This document shows positions 17,397-27,011 of a stretch of DNA of 64,000 bases, piece by piece; position 1 is the first letter of the stretch, and the number at the start of each line of letters is the position of its first letter. The position numbers were made by a program, and so were the translations under genes. This DNA is from D37C17 sp964551815 (GTDB taxonomy: Bacteria > Fidelibacterota > Marinisomatia > SCGC-AAA003-L08 > D37C17): positions 3,226 through 67,225 of the forward strand of contig CAZKEL010000003.1 in NCBI GenBank assembly GCA_964551815.1. Direction: 5' to 3'. The notes beneath the pieces were generated by a model that did not search any database, had not been told where the DNA came from, and worked only from the letters and a program-made list of their open reading frames with translations.

Positions 17397-18014
17397 TTAA
17401 TTTAAGAGGTATAATGAGGGGAAGAGGAAAATCCATACCAAATCAACAAAGTGCCAGTATAGTCCGACGATTTCAATGCGGTTTGTAAACCGTTCAGGTT
17501 CTGAATCCCACATTTTAATTCCCGGGCCAAAAAAGTATGCCAGAACGATGATTCCTCCGATAATATGCAGTCCATGTAAGCCTGTGATTGTAAAATAAAT
17601 TGCCATAAAGGTATCATGAGCTGGTACAAATCCTTCATGAATTTTATGGGAATACTCAAAATATTTTACTACCAGAAAGATGGCAGCACAGAGGATTGTA
17701 CTCCCCAAATAAATTTTGAATTTAGTCAGGTCTTTTCTTTTCAGAGCAACCCAGGCCATTACCATAGTCACAGAGGAGGCAATAAGAACAATGGTGTTAA
17801 AAGTGGCATGGGGAATAGTTTGCTCTAACAGGGGAAGTATTGAGCCGTTTACCCCCATGGGAGGCCAAACAGGCGCACCGGTTCTCAACAGTATAAAAGC
17901 AGAAAACAATCCGCCAAACAACATTACTTCAGAAGCCAGAAATAACCATATTCCCAGTTTGGAATTATAGACTCCCGTTTCTTCTCTTACTTCAACATTA
18001 TAGGGTATTTCCAT
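17397..18014 (-). CDS. coxC: Cytochrome c oxidase subunit III (operon 1)
   Basis: 205 residues with five to six membrane spans, the short bacterial form of subunit III. GIWLFLASEVMLFGGLFSAFI, the buried EYSHKIHEGF loop, TGLHGLHIIGG and the terminal YWHFVDLVWIFLFP are family hallmarks; the buried Glu/His surround lipid and proton entry. It follows coxA by 14 bases. Confidence 0.93.
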   Translation of the reverse strand: MEIPYNVEVREETGVYNSKLGIWLFLASEVMLFGGLFSAFILLRTGAPVWPPMGVNGSILPLLEQTIPHATFNTIVLIASSVTMVMAWVALKRKDLTKFKIYLGSTILCAAIFLVVKYFEYSHKIHEGFVPAHDTFMAIYFTITGLHGLHIIGGIIVLAYFFGPGIKMWDSEPERFTNRIEIVGLYWHFVDLVWIFLFPSLYLLN

Positions 18015-18027
18015 TGGATTTCCTTAC

Positions 18028-19773
18028 TTAAGATTGGGTTTGTGGAGAAAAATCAGACTTTGCCTCCGGTACAGAATACTCATAGGGGCCACGGTGGACT
18101 ACTGGTGCCTTTTCAAAATTACCATGTCCGAGAGGGGGTGAGGTGGTGTCTGTCCATTCGATAGTAGTTGCCTGCCAGGGATTGGGATCAGGGCTTGCTT
18201 CCCGTTGGGCCCACATCGTACGAAAGATATTTATGATAAATGGAATCTGTGCTATAGCAAGCAGCCAGGCAGACCAGGACATGACTTCATTAAACACCAG
18301 CACATCCTGCGCATGGGCATAGGATTGCCCACCATCAGCTAATCTCCGGGAAACTCCTGCCATACCCTGAATAAACATGGGCATGAATATGCCATTCATG
18401 AAAATGAAAGATGAGTAAAAATGCAGCTTCCCTAAAGTTTCATCAAGTTTTTTTCCAGTCATTTTCGGGAACCAGTAATAAATACCTGCAAAAATGGCAA
18501 AGATGGTCCCCGGCGCAACTACATAATGGAAATGCCCGATCACATAATAGGTATCATGGAGGTGAATATCAGGTGTGGATAGTCCCAAAGGCAGCCCCGT
18601 CAGTCCACCGATACCAAACATGGGTATCCAACCCAGGGCAAAGAGCATGGGGGAGTTAAAGCGAATGGATCCACCCCAAAGAGACAGCATAAAGCAGGAT
18701 AAAATTATAACGGAGGGTACTGAAATTATCATAGTAGTCGTCTGAAAGAACACTGACATTCCCTGGCCCATACCGGTGAGGAACATGTGATGCGCCCAAA
18801 CAACGAATGACATGAACCCTAAGAAAATTGCTGAATATACCAGCGATTTGTATCCATATAATGGTTTTCTGGTATTGTTGGCGAGGATTTCACCCACCAC
18901 ACCCATGCCGGGCAAAATTAACACGTAAACTTCAGGGTGAGCTAAAAACCAGAACAGATGCTGCCAAAGCAGAGGACTACCGCCACCGCTCACATTCAGG
19001 GCTTCACCTCCAACTACCAAACCACTGGGAAGAAAAAAGCTGGTACCGAAGACACGATCCATAAGCTGAAAAATTCCGGCAGCTTCAAGGGGTGGGAATG
19101 CCAACAACAACAGGAAGGAAGTTACCAACTGACTCCAGACGAAAAATGGAAGACGCATCCAGGTTAATCCTTCCGCACGGAGCTGGACAATGGTTACAAT
19201 GATATTTACGGATCCCAACAAGGATGAGGTAATTAGAAATACCATACCAACGAGCCAATAAGTCTGCCCTGTTGTGGCGATATCTGCCAGGGGAGGATAG
19301 GATGTCCAACCTGAGTTTGCTGCCCCGCCAGGCAGGAAGAAACTGGCAAACATGATGACACCACCAATGAAATACACCCAGTAAGAGGACATATTAAGTT
19401 TTGGAAAAGCCATATCAGGTGCACCGATCTGCAGGGGAACAATATAGTTACCAAAAGCACCTACCACAAGGGGAACTACTCCCAAAAAGATCATGATGGT
19501 ACCGTGCATGGCTCCAAAAACATTATACAAGTCTGCAGGAAGATTACCGTCACTGGCAAAACCATTAAGTTCTGCAAGCCATTTTACAAGCCCCCCTACA
19601 ATGGGAACTGCCTGGTCAGGAAAGGCAAGCTGCCAACGCATTACCATCATGAGGGTAAACCCTAAAAACATAAACAGTAACGCAGTTATTCCATATTGAA
19701 TACCAATAATTTTATGATCTGTGGAAAAAATGTATTTCCGCCAGAAACTTTCTTGGTGATGTGAATCAGACAC
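18028..19773 (-). CDS. coxA: Cytochrome c oxidase subunit I (operon 1)
   Basis: A 581-residue, 12-span catalytic subunit. Low-spin heme His lies in the early AMHGTIMIF segment, CuB/crosslink residues in HPEVYVLILP and WAHHMF, and heme a3/a His residues in IGHFHYV. The Glu of HPEVY places it in the A1 proton-pumping type. It heads the operon and is followed by coxC, coxD, two small genes and coxB. The protein lacks a fused subunit III. A second copy (33056) is only moderately similar, so the two oxidases are likely used under different conditions. Confidence 0.96.
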   Translation of the reverse strand: MSDSHHQESFWRKYIFSTDHKIIGIQYGITALLFMFLGFTLMMVMRWQLAFPDQAVPIVGGLVKWLAELNGFASDGNLPADLYNVFGAMHGTIMIFLGVVPLVVGAFGNYIVPLQIGAPDMAFPKLNMSSYWVYFIGGVIMFASFFLPGGAANSGWTSYPPLADIATTGQTYWLVGMVFLITSSLLGSVNIIVTIVQLRAEGLTWMRLPFFVWSQLVTSFLLLLAFPPLEAAGIFQLMDRVFGTSFFLPSGLVVGGEALNVSGGGSPLLWQHLFWFLAHPEVYVLILPGMGVVGEILANNTRKPLYGYKSLVYSAIFLGFMSFVVWAHHMFLTGMGQGMSVFFQTTTMIISVPSVIILSCFMLSLWGGSIRFNSPMLFALGWIPMFGIGGLTGLPLGLSTPDIHLHDTYYVIGHFHYVVAPGTIFAIFAGIYYWFPKMTGKKLDETLGKLHFYSSFIFMNGIFMPMFIQGMAGVSRRLADGGQSYAHAQDVLVFNEVMSWSAWLLAIAQIPFIINIFRTMWAQREASPDPNPWQATTIEWTDTTSPPLGHGNFEKAPVVHRGPYEYSVPEAKSDFSPQTQS

Positions 19774-19907
19774 AAGACCCTCCCGGATTCTTTTTTATTC
19801 TATATAATATGAGTTATGACCCTGATATGGCAGGATGTTAAGACGGCAAAATTAGGCTGAGCCGTAAATATCTGCAAAATGAAAATTGCAGTATAAGGAT
19901 ATTTCCT

Positions 19908-21599
19908 TTATAAGGAATCTACATCAATGGATTTTAAAAATTTCCAGATTTGATCAACGACTTTTTCCAGTACCCCGTTTTCAAATGGAGATTCAATATT
20001 GGCAAGCGTAGTCAGCTCAGTAAAAGGAAGACTTCCACCGGCTTTGCAGAGACGATGATAATCTTCCCAGGCAGATTCTCGGTTCTCATTAAATTTAATC
20101 CAGAACTGGAAAGCACAGACCTGAGCCAGAGTATAATCTATGTAATAAAAAGGAACCTGATATATATGCATCTGTTTCTGCCAGATACCGCCCTCATTGC
20201 AGAATTTTATTTCGTCATAGTCCAGCCAGGGCATATACAATTTTTCCAGTTCACTCCATTTTGATTTTCTATCCTGTGGAGTTGCATGAGGATGTTCATA
20301 CACCCAATGCTGGAAATGATCAACACAAGCACCATAGGGCAGAAAAGAAATAGACTTTACCATATGCAGATATTTAAACTTTTCTGTGTCTTCCTTAAAG
20401 AAGGCGTCCATCCAGGGCCAGGTGATAAACTCCATACTCATAGAGTGGATTTCCGCTGCTTCATAGGTGGGCCAGTGATATTCCAGCAGGGGTTGCTTTC
20501 TGGCACTGTACACCTGAAAGGCATGGCCAGCTTCATGAGTGAGTACGGTGACATCATGGTCCGTTCCGTTAAAATTTGAAAAAATATAGGGGCGTTCATA
20601 TTTTGGGAAGGCGGTACAAAAACCACCCCCCATTTTTCCATCCCGATTTACCAAATCGAGGAGTTCTTCCTCAATCATCATTTTGAAAAAAGAACCCGTT
20701 TCCGGGGAAAGTTCAGCATACATTTTTTTGGCAGCTTCAACTAAATCTTCAGGGGATCCTTTGGGTTTAGGGTCACCATCCTTGAAATTAATTGCGTCGT
20801 AATAATAGAGATTGTCTAATCCCAGAATTTTTCTTTTTTGCTCTTGTAGTTTCGCAACCAAGGGTACCACATGATCTACAATCTGTTGACGATAAGCAGC
20901 AACCTCAACATGACTATAATCAGTCCTCAGCATTTTATCATAACCAAGCTGGATGAAGTTTTCATACCCCAGCTCAGTTGCCATTTTATGGCGAAGTTTC
21001 ACCAGGCGGTCATATATACTGTCAAGTTCCTGGGCATTTTTTTCGAAGAATCCAAAAACTGCTTCTATAGAAGCTTTGCGGATTTTACGGTCTTTATCTA
21101 AATGAAATGGACCCATACCAGCCAGGTTATAAGTCTCACCCTGAAAGTCTATTTCTGCCCCTGCCATGAGTTTGGTGTACTCATTGGTCACCTTATTTTC
21201 TTCTTCCACTAACTCTTTGATTTTCGGATCAAAAGATTTCACCTCTAACTCCTTTTGGTTAAAAAACTGAGGTCCGAAAGAGGCTTCTAATTCAGAACGG
21301 AATTTTCCATTGAGGAGGGTTTTTGTCCAGTTCAGAGAAATTTCTCTCATAAGCGGGTCTATTTCATCGAAATAGTCATTTTCTTTTACGTATGACTCAT
21401 TTTTTGTATCACGGTTAAAATTAAGCCGTGCTATAGCCTCATAGGTGGAATAGTCTGAGAAAATCTGCTTAGATTTATCCATCCATAGTTTTTGCTCCCT
21501 GGGGTTTTCAGCCTTATTAAAGCCCTCAATGATTTCTGTTAATTGGTCTTTAACTTCTTTTGGATTCGTTCGGCTGTATTGATATTCAGAATATTTCAT
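19908..21599 (-). CDS. M3-family oligoendopeptidase (PepF-like)
   Basis: A 563-residue cytosolic zinc peptidase. The HExxH motif is THEAGHAFQVY, with a downstream Glu in the YEAAEIHSMSMEF segment as third zinc ligand. Length and the C-terminal Tyr-rich substrate region fit M3 oligoendopeptidases. I start it at the ATG at 21599 because AGGGGG lies 9 bases upstream; the in-frame ATG at 21623 would put that ribosome binding site inside the gene. It stands alone between the oxidase and phosphate operons. Confidence 0.9.
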   Translation of the reverse strand: MKYSEYQYSRTNPKEVKDQLTEIIEGFNKAENPREQKLWMDKSKQIFSDYSTYEAIARLNFNRDTKNESYVKENDYFDEIDPLMREISLNWTKTLLNGKFRSELEASFGPQFFNQKELEVKSFDPKIKELVEEENKVTNEYTKLMAGAEIDFQGETYNLAGMGPFHLDKDRKIRKASIEAVFGFFEKNAQELDSIYDRLVKLRHKMATELGYENFIQLGYDKMLRTDYSHVEVAAYRQQIVDHVVPLVAKLQEQKRKILGLDNLYYYDAINFKDGDPKPKGSPEDLVEAAKKMYAELSPETGSFFKMMIEEELLDLVNRDGKMGGGFCTAFPKYERPYIFSNFNGTDHDVTVLTHEAGHAFQVYSARKQPLLEYHWPTYEAAEIHSMSMEFITWPWMDAFFKEDTEKFKYLHMVKSISFLPYGACVDHFQHWVYEHPHATPQDRKSKWSELEKLYMPWLDYDEIKFCNEGGIWQKQMHIYQVPFYYIDYTLAQVCAFQFWIKFNENRESAWEDYHRLCKAGGSLPFTELTTLANIESPFENGVLEKVVDQIWKFLKSIDVDSL

Positions 21600-21741
21600 G
21601 GATTGCTGCCCCCTGTATTTCACTTTGATGAATAAGAAATTTATAAAAGGTTTTTAATCGGGATCAGTAAAACAGTCAAAAACCCTTTATTTATGCAGGG
21701 GCAAAACTACGAAAGGGATGGAATATAATTCATGGATATTG

Positions 21742-22398
21742 TTACCGTCCATGATGTCTGGTGATCACCCCCTTTACAAAGTATTCAACATCTTCTGCAA
21801 TGTTGGTGCAGTGGTCTGCGATGCGCTCTAAATATCGCGATACTGACAGAAGAGGCATCATCTGGTCAATGGAATCTGTAGATTCAATAACCCGGTCTTT
21901 CACTGTTTGGTACATTTTTAAATGGAGATCATCTACTTTATCATCAGCCTTTCTTACAGAGGCTGCTAATTCCAGATCCTTTTTAAAGAGAGAATCAAGG
22001 CAGTCTTTAAGCATTTTAGAAACGATCCCTGTCATTTCAGAGATGGAAGGGGGAACCGGAATTTTTTTCTTATCTGATAAATAGACTACCACCCCGGCTA
22101 TATTGGTGGTAAGGTCACCAATTCGTTCTAAATCATTGTTGATTTTTAACACGGATATAATATAACGCAAATCTACAGCAACGGGTTGGTGGAGAGCTAA
22201 TATCTTCAGGCATTCTTCTTCTACTTCAATTTCTAACTGATCAATTTCTGCATCATTTTCCATGATGGTTTTTGCTGTATCAAAATCATGACGAATAAAT
22301 GCCTCAATTGATTGATTCATATTTTCCTCAACCCTGGTACTAATTGCAGAAACTGATTTTTTTAGCTTATCTATTTCCCGTTCTAAAATTTCTGACAT
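21742..22398 (-). CDS. phoU: Phosphate signalling protein PhoU
   Basis: A 218-residue two-repeat helical protein. Each repeat carries the acidic metal-binding motif of the family (ENDAEIDQLEIEVEEECL in the first, KADDKVDDLHLKMY in the second). PhoU links Pst transport to PhoR, keeping the Pho regulon off when phosphate is plentiful. It is the last gene of the pst operon, 27 bases after pstB. Confidence 0.95.
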   Translation of the reverse strand: MSEILEREIDKLKKSVSAISTRVEENMNQSIEAFIRHDFDTAKTIMENDAEIDQLEIEVEEECLKILALHQPVAVDLRYIISVLKINNDLERIGDLTTNIAGVVVYLSDKKKIPVPPSISEMTGIVSKMLKDCLDSLFKKDLELAASVRKADDKVDDLHLKMYQTVKDRVIESTDSIDQMMPLLSVSRYLERIADHCTNIAEDVEYFVKGVITRHHGR

Positions 22399-22425
22399 GC
22401 AATTCTCCTTTTACAAAATATAAAT

Positions 22426-23178
22426 TTAACCAAATCTGCCGGTGATGTAATCTTCCGTCTGTTTGAACTCAGGATTTTTAAAAATCTGCTCTGTTATTCC
22501 ATATTCAATGAGTTCTCCTTCATAAAGGAAGGCGGTGTAGTCTGATACTCTGGCAGCTTGCTGCATATTATGAGTGACTATGACTATGCTGTAATTTTTA
22601 CGTAATTTTTTAATGAGGGATTCAATGGTTGCTGTTGACCTGGGGTCTAAAGCAGAACAAGGTTCATCCATTAAAATCACTTCTGGTTTCATGGCAATGG
22701 CTCTGGCAATACAAAGCCGTTGCTGCTGACCGCCGGATAACCCTAATGCTGAATCTTCCAGACGGTCTTTCACTTCTTCCCAAAGTCCTGCATTTTTCAA
22801 GCTGTCTTCTACCAGTTCATCTTTGTTTCCTGAGAATCCATTCATTTCAGGACCCCAGGTTATATTTTTGTAAATTGATTTCGGAAACGGATTAGGCTTT
22901 TGAAAAACCATTCCAATACTTTTCCGTAGTTCAGTGGCATCTGTTTTTTTATGATAAATATCCTGATTTTGAAATAATACCTCCCCAGTGATGGAAAAAC
23001 TATCTATGAAATCATTCATTCTGTTCATTGAACGCAACAGCGTTGACTTACCACAACCGGAAGGACCAATAATTGCAGTGACTTTTTGTTTTTCAATTTC
23101 CATGGTACAATTTGAAATAGCCTGATATTTTCCATAGAAGAGATTTAGATTTTTGGTATGTAAAATTGAATTGTTCAT
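22426..23178 (-). CDS. pstB: Phosphate ABC transporter ATP-binding protein
   Basis: A 250-residue ABC ATPase. Walker A GPSGCGKST, Q-loop FQKPNPFPKS (PNPFP is the PstB hallmark), signature LSGGQQQR, Walker B VILMDEPCSALD and switch His in VTHNM are present. It powers high-affinity phosphate import with PstC and PstA, and lies 4 bases after pstA. Confidence 0.97.
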   Translation of the reverse strand: MNNSILHTKNLNLFYGKYQAISNCTMEIEKQKVTAIIGPSGCGKSTLLRSMNRMNDFIDSFSITGEVLFQNQDIYHKKTDATELRKSIGMVFQKPNPFPKSIYKNITWGPEMNGFSGNKDELVEDSLKNAGLWEEVKDRLEDSALGLSGGQQQRLCIARAIAMKPEVILMDEPCSALDPRSTATIESLIKKLRKNYSIVIVTHNMQQAARVSDYTAFLYEGELIEYGITEQIFKNPEFKQTEDYITGRFG

Positions 23179-23182
23179 GATA

Positions 23183-24052
23183 TCAGAATTCTAATTTTTT
23201 GTTGGTGTAGTTTCGTAACAAAATTGCAATAGCATTCATAGTCAGCAGTACAAACAACAGCACAATAATACCAGCCGCCGCCACTTCATGAAAGGCTTCC
23301 TGGGGGCGGGATGCCCAATTAAAAACCTGGATTGGGAGAGTGGTGAAGGGATCCATGATATTTTCAGGGACAAAGGCAACATAAGTGAGAGCACCAATCA
23401 TAATGAGGGGGGCTGTCTCCCCAATCGCCCGAGACATTGATAAAATCACACCAGTGAGAATCCCAGGCAGGGCAGAAGGTAGTACATGGTGGATTACTGT
23501 TTGCAATTTGGTGGCTCCAACGGCGAAAGCCCCCAGGCGAATGCTGTTAGGAACTGCCCGAATGGCTTCCCGGGAGGAAATGATGATAACCGGTAGAATC
23601 AATAAAGACATGGTAAAACTCCCTGCCAATACAGATCGGTCTAAATGGGAAAACCGTACAAAAATGACCAACCCTAAAATTCCATAAACAATGGACGGAA
23701 CACCTGCCAAGTTGGCAATATTGACTTCGATAATTCGATGCAGTTTATTCTTTTTACCATATTCTTCAAGATACACTGCAGATGACACACCCAAGGGGAC
23801 AGAAACAATGGCAACCAATGATAACATCCAGACGCTGCCGTGCAGTGCTGACTTTATGCCTGCTTTTTCAGGAAAGCGGGAAGGAAAATTTTGTAGAAAA
23901 TTCCAGGATAGTTTTTCAAATCCCGTGATGGTAACGTGGGTTAATAAAAATGCAAGAATACCAAGGGAAGACCAAGTGAGCAATTTAGCCGTCCACTTAA
24001 AGATACAGTCAATTCGTTGTCGTTTATTCAGCGATGAAGATGGGTTATTCAT
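23183..24052 (-). CDS. pstA: Phosphate ABC transporter permease
   Basis: 289 residues, six membrane spans, with the BPD-type EAA loop near EAIRAVPNSIRLGAFAVGA and the following SRAIGETAPLIMIG segment typical of PstA. Forms the membrane channel with PstC. Its start overlaps the pstC stop by 8 bases, indicating translational coupling. Confidence 0.95.
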   Translation of the reverse strand: MNNPSSSLNKRQRIDCIFKWTAKLLTWSSLGILAFLLTHVTITGFEKLSWNFLQNFPSRFPEKAGIKSALHGSVWMLSLVAIVSVPLGVSSAVYLEEYGKKNKLHRIIEVNIANLAGVPSIVYGILGLVIFVRFSHLDRSVLAGSFTMSLLILPVIIISSREAIRAVPNSIRLGAFAVGATKLQTVIHHVLPSALPGILTGVILSMSRAIGETAPLIMIGALTYVAFVPENIMDPFTTLPIQVFNWASRPQEAFHEVAAAGIIVLLFVLLTMNAIAILLRNYTNKKLEF

Positions 24053-24935
24053 ATACTTCCCTGAATCGGTTCATAATAAAATTAGAAAATAAATTCATGG
24101 TAAGGGTGACAACAAATAATAACCCTGCCACTGCAAAAATGGTTTGATATTCAATACCCCCGGCAGGGGTATCTCCCAGACTTACCTGAACAATATAGGC
24201 AGTCATGGTTTGAATACTCTCTAAGGGATTCAGAGTAAATTTTGGGGTTGCCCCTGCGGCGAGAGTGACTGCCATGGTTTCACCAAACGCCCGAGACACT
24301 GCCAGCACAAAAGAGGCAATAATTCCCGATAAGGCTGCAGGAATTAATATGCCTTTAATCACCTCAAAAGAGGTGGTACCCAATGCAAACCCGCCTTGTT
24401 TTAAATGCTTAGGTACTGCCTGTAAAGCATCATCGCAGAGGGAGGCAACCATTGGCAATATCATTATTCCAACCACAATGGAAGCACTGGCAGCATTAAA
24501 GATTTCTGTTGAAGGAATAAAGACCCTCAAAACGGGTGTAATAAAAGTAAGTGCAAAATATCCATATACTACGGTAGGGATTCCAGCTAATATTTCCAGA
24601 ATTGGTTTGATTATTCTCCTGGTTTTTTTGGAGGCATACTGACTAAGATAAACTGCTGTGATAATTCCCATAGGAAGGGAAATGAGAGCAGAGCCTATGA
24701 CGATGGTCAGCGTACCAAACAGCAGGGGGAGTACCCCAAATGCTTTTGGCTCCAGCAAGGGTTCCCATTTAGTCCCCAATAAAAATTCACTTATGGAAAC
24801 ATGCTTAAAGAAATGGAAGGACTCTGTCGCCAGAATATACACGATCATCACCGTAGTGAGAATACTGAGATAGGCACAAAGAGCAAGCAGCTTTTCAGCT
24901 ACCGGCTCTTTTATTTTTATCTTAAGCAGTGCCAT
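24045..24935 (-). CDS. pstC: Phosphate ABC transporter permease
   Basis: A 296-residue, six-span permease. SLCDDALQAVPKHLKQGGFALG is the EAA loop and SRAFGETMAVTLAAG the matching conserved span. I start it at the ATG at 24935, 10 bases after the porin stop; an in-frame ATG at 24992 lies inside the porin gene and adds a polar, unlikely N-terminus. Partner of PstA and PstB. Confidence 0.93.
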   Translation of the reverse strand: MALLKIKIKEPVAEKLLALCAYLSILTTVMIVYILATESFHFFKHVSISEFLLGTKWEPLLEPKAFGVLPLLFGTLTIVIGSALISLPMGIITAVYLSQYASKKTRRIIKPILEILAGIPTVVYGYFALTFITPVLRVFIPSTEIFNAASASIVVGIMILPMVASLCDDALQAVPKHLKQGGFALGTTSFEVIKGILIPAALSGIIASFVLAVSRAFGETMAVTLAAGATPKFTLNPLESIQTMTAYIVQVSLGDTPAGGIEYQTIFAVAGLLFVVTLTMNLFSNFIMNRFREVYE

Positions 24936-24945
24936 GGTGGAAAAT

Positions 24946-25884
24946 TCAGAATTTGAATTGGAAGTTAACCATTGCCACAGAAGTGCCTTCACCGTTTTCG
25001 GGTGTGGTCATCCTAATATTTGGGGTAATGATAATCCCTTTAACCGGTTTATATTCCAGCCCTGCGATGGTATACGTTTCAGTGTTATTATCAGTGGAAT
25101 TATCCGCATCATGGAGATCAACATAGACAAGTGCAGATAATTTGGCTGAAATATTATAGGTTCCGTAAAATGCCAAAATCTGTTCAGCACCTTCTGTTTC
25201 ACTTACCGATTTTAAATCAAATTCTGCGCCAAAGCGAAATTTCTCCTGTGATAGCCCACCGAAAAATCCCGTTACAGTCGTTGTTTGAGTAGTAGCCGAT
25301 TCATTTTCTGCAGGCTCTGTAGAGAAGGAAAATCCAAAATTATATCCCTTGGCAGAAGATAATTTCTTTTCCCCATAAACAAACTGGGTTGAGAATTTTT
25401 TATACTTGTCATTTTCGGGATTTTTATACCCACTGCCATTAGTGAGCATAAGGGAGTATTGGATATTATGTAATTTCCCTGAAAAGGCTGCCCCCATATC
25501 TGCAGAACTGGAAAATTTATGTCTATCCATAGGGGATTTCTCCAGATAGCGATAGCCCCAGGTTTTTTCGGTTACATTGAATATATTCATGCCCTGCAGC
25601 CCCAGCGTGAGTTTACCTGCAGGAAGCTTCCAATCAACCTTTGCATTTTTCAAATAAACAGATTTTGGCGAAGCTTTTGGATCTATGTCCGTTTGGAATT
25701 TATAGGATACTGACTCAGATAAATTCTGCTGGTAAGTCAAATATACTCTGCTTAAATCGAAGCTGTTGTACCCATCTTGCTCTTCTGAAAGGTCGTAGGT
25801 GTAATTGTAGAATATAACCCCGCTGAATTTTCCATCCTGTGCAAATAGACTTGCAAGGAAGGATATTAGTAGTAACTTTTTCAT
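24946..25884 (-). CDS. Outer-membrane porin embedded in the pst operon
   Basis: 312 residues with signal peptide (LLLISFLASLFAQ), alternating beta-strand pattern throughout and a terminal Phe (FQFKF), the outer-membrane insertion signal. The segment SRVYLTYQQNLSESVSYKFQTD resembles phosphate-selective (OprP-type) porins. It lies between pstS and pstC, so a phosphate or polyphosphate entry role is likely from context. This position inside the transporter operon is not the usual pst arrangement. Confidence 0.75.
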   Translation of the reverse strand: MKKLLLISFLASLFAQDGKFSGVIFYNYTYDLSEEQDGYNSFDLSRVYLTYQQNLSESVSYKFQTDIDPKASPKSVYLKNAKVDWKLPAGKLTLGLQGMNIFNVTEKTWGYRYLEKSPMDRHKFSSSADMGAAFSGKLHNIQYSLMLTNGSGYKNPENDKYKKFSTQFVYGEKKLSSAKGYNFGFSFSTEPAENESATTQTTTVTGFFGGLSQEKFRFGAEFDLKSVSETEGAEQILAFYGTYNISAKLSALVYVDLHDADNSTDNNTETYTIAGLEYKPVKGIIITPNIRMTTPENGEGTSVAMVNFQFKF

Positions 25885-25941
25885 TTTCTCTCCTTTTTAG
25901 TTAATCGTTGTTCCCGGAATAAATTCCTTAAGTAAAATTTA

Positions 25942-26886
25942 TTAGAACCACTTTCCAGAAAGTCTGGTTTGATATCGGTGTAATACTTCTGCTGATACTT
26001 TTTCTGGCAGGGGCACATAGCCAACTTCAGAAACCAGGCTGGCAGTGTTGTTTAAATAGAATTGAATAAAGGTATCAACTTCTGGTCGTTTTGCGGATTC
26101 AGGATTCACATAGATAAAGACAGGTCTGGAAAGGGGGGTATAGCTGCCATTGTTTATCGTTATTTCAGTGGGAGCAACGGGTCCATTGCCTCCGTCAATC
26201 TTAGCAACCTTTAACTTGTCTTTATTTTCAGCATAATAGGCAAAGCCGAAGAAACCCATTGCATATTTACTTCCTGCAACACCCTGAACCAAAACATTAT
26301 CATCCTCAGACTTAGTGAAATCAGATCGGATATGATTCTTTTTACCAATAATGGCTTCTTTAAAGTAATCAAAGGTTCCTGAGTCTGTTCCGGGTCCATA
26401 CAATTTTATTTTTTCATCAGGCCAACTTGGTCTCACATCATTCCAGGTTTTGATAGTAGTTTCTGCTTTCCAAATGCTATTTAGCTCTACAACGGTAAGA
26501 TAATCAATGAAGTCATTTTCCCTGTTGATAACAACGGATAGACCATCATAAGCCACAGGAAGTTCAATGTACTTTATATTGTTTTCGGCAGCTTTTTTGA
26601 TTTCTTTATCCTTAATGGTTCGGGAGGCATCATTAATGTCCGTTTCTCCCAATAAAAATTTTTTGAATCCACCGCCGGTACCGGAAATTCCCACCGTTAC
26701 CCTAACTCTTGGATAGGATTTTCCAAACTCTTCCGCAACGGCTTCAGTAATGGGGAATACCGTACTGGATCCATCAATTTTAACGGTCCCTTTTAAATCA
26801 CCTGCTCTGTCAGAATGTGTGGAATCTCCACATCCCATAGCTGCAATAATTGTAACCAGGATTAAATTCAACTTCTTAACTAACAT
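25942..26886 (-). CDS. pstS: Phosphate-binding lipoprotein
   Basis: 314 residues. A lipobox (AAMGC) puts the mature N-terminal Cys at the membrane. The phosphate-binding loops DGSSTVFPI, GISGTGGGF and TDINDASR, plus GPGTDSGTFDYF, match PstS. It delivers phosphate to PstCA and is first in the operon pstS-porin-pstC-pstA-pstB-phoU. A Pho-box-like repeat lies about 105 bases upstream. Confidence 0.94.
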   Translation of the reverse strand: MLVKKLNLILVTIIAAMGCGDSTHSDRAGDLKGTVKIDGSSTVFPITEAVAEEFGKSYPRVRVTVGISGTGGGFKKFLLGETDINDASRTIKDKEIKKAAENNIKYIELPVAYDGLSVVINRENDFIDYLTVVELNSIWKAETTIKTWNDVRPSWPDEKIKLYGPGTDSGTFDYFKEAIIGKKNHIRSDFTKSEDDNVLVQGVAGSKYAMGFFGFAYYAENKDKLKVAKIDGGNGPVAPTEITINNGSYTPLSRPVFIYVNPESAKRPEVDTFIQFYLNNTASLVSEVGYVPLPEKVSAEVLHRYQTRLSGKWF

Positions 26887-26990
26887 TATTTCATTTCTCC
26901 TTTATTTTGAATTTACTCTGAAAAACCACCTATAAGGGATTTACATTATTCAAAAATTAAAGGTTGAATATTAGCCTTTTATTTGAAGTT

Positions 26991-27009
26991 TGTTAGAATT
27001 GTGTTAGAA
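26991..27009 (-). promoter_or_regulatory. Pho-box-like 11-bp direct repeat upstream of pstS
   Basis: On the minus strand TTCTAACA occurs twice with starts exactly 11 bases apart (27009-27002 and 26998-26991), one DNA turn, as PhoB half-sites are arranged in other bacteria. About 14 bases after the second unit comes TAATAT, a plausible -10. The site is just past the phoR stop and directly ahead of pstS. Confidence 0.6.
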
Positions 27010-27011
27010 AA

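Noticed and set aside
19893..19910. AAGGA-TATT-TCCTT hairpin near the M3 peptidase stop
   Set aside because: Short stem without a T-run on the minus strand; not called a terminator.
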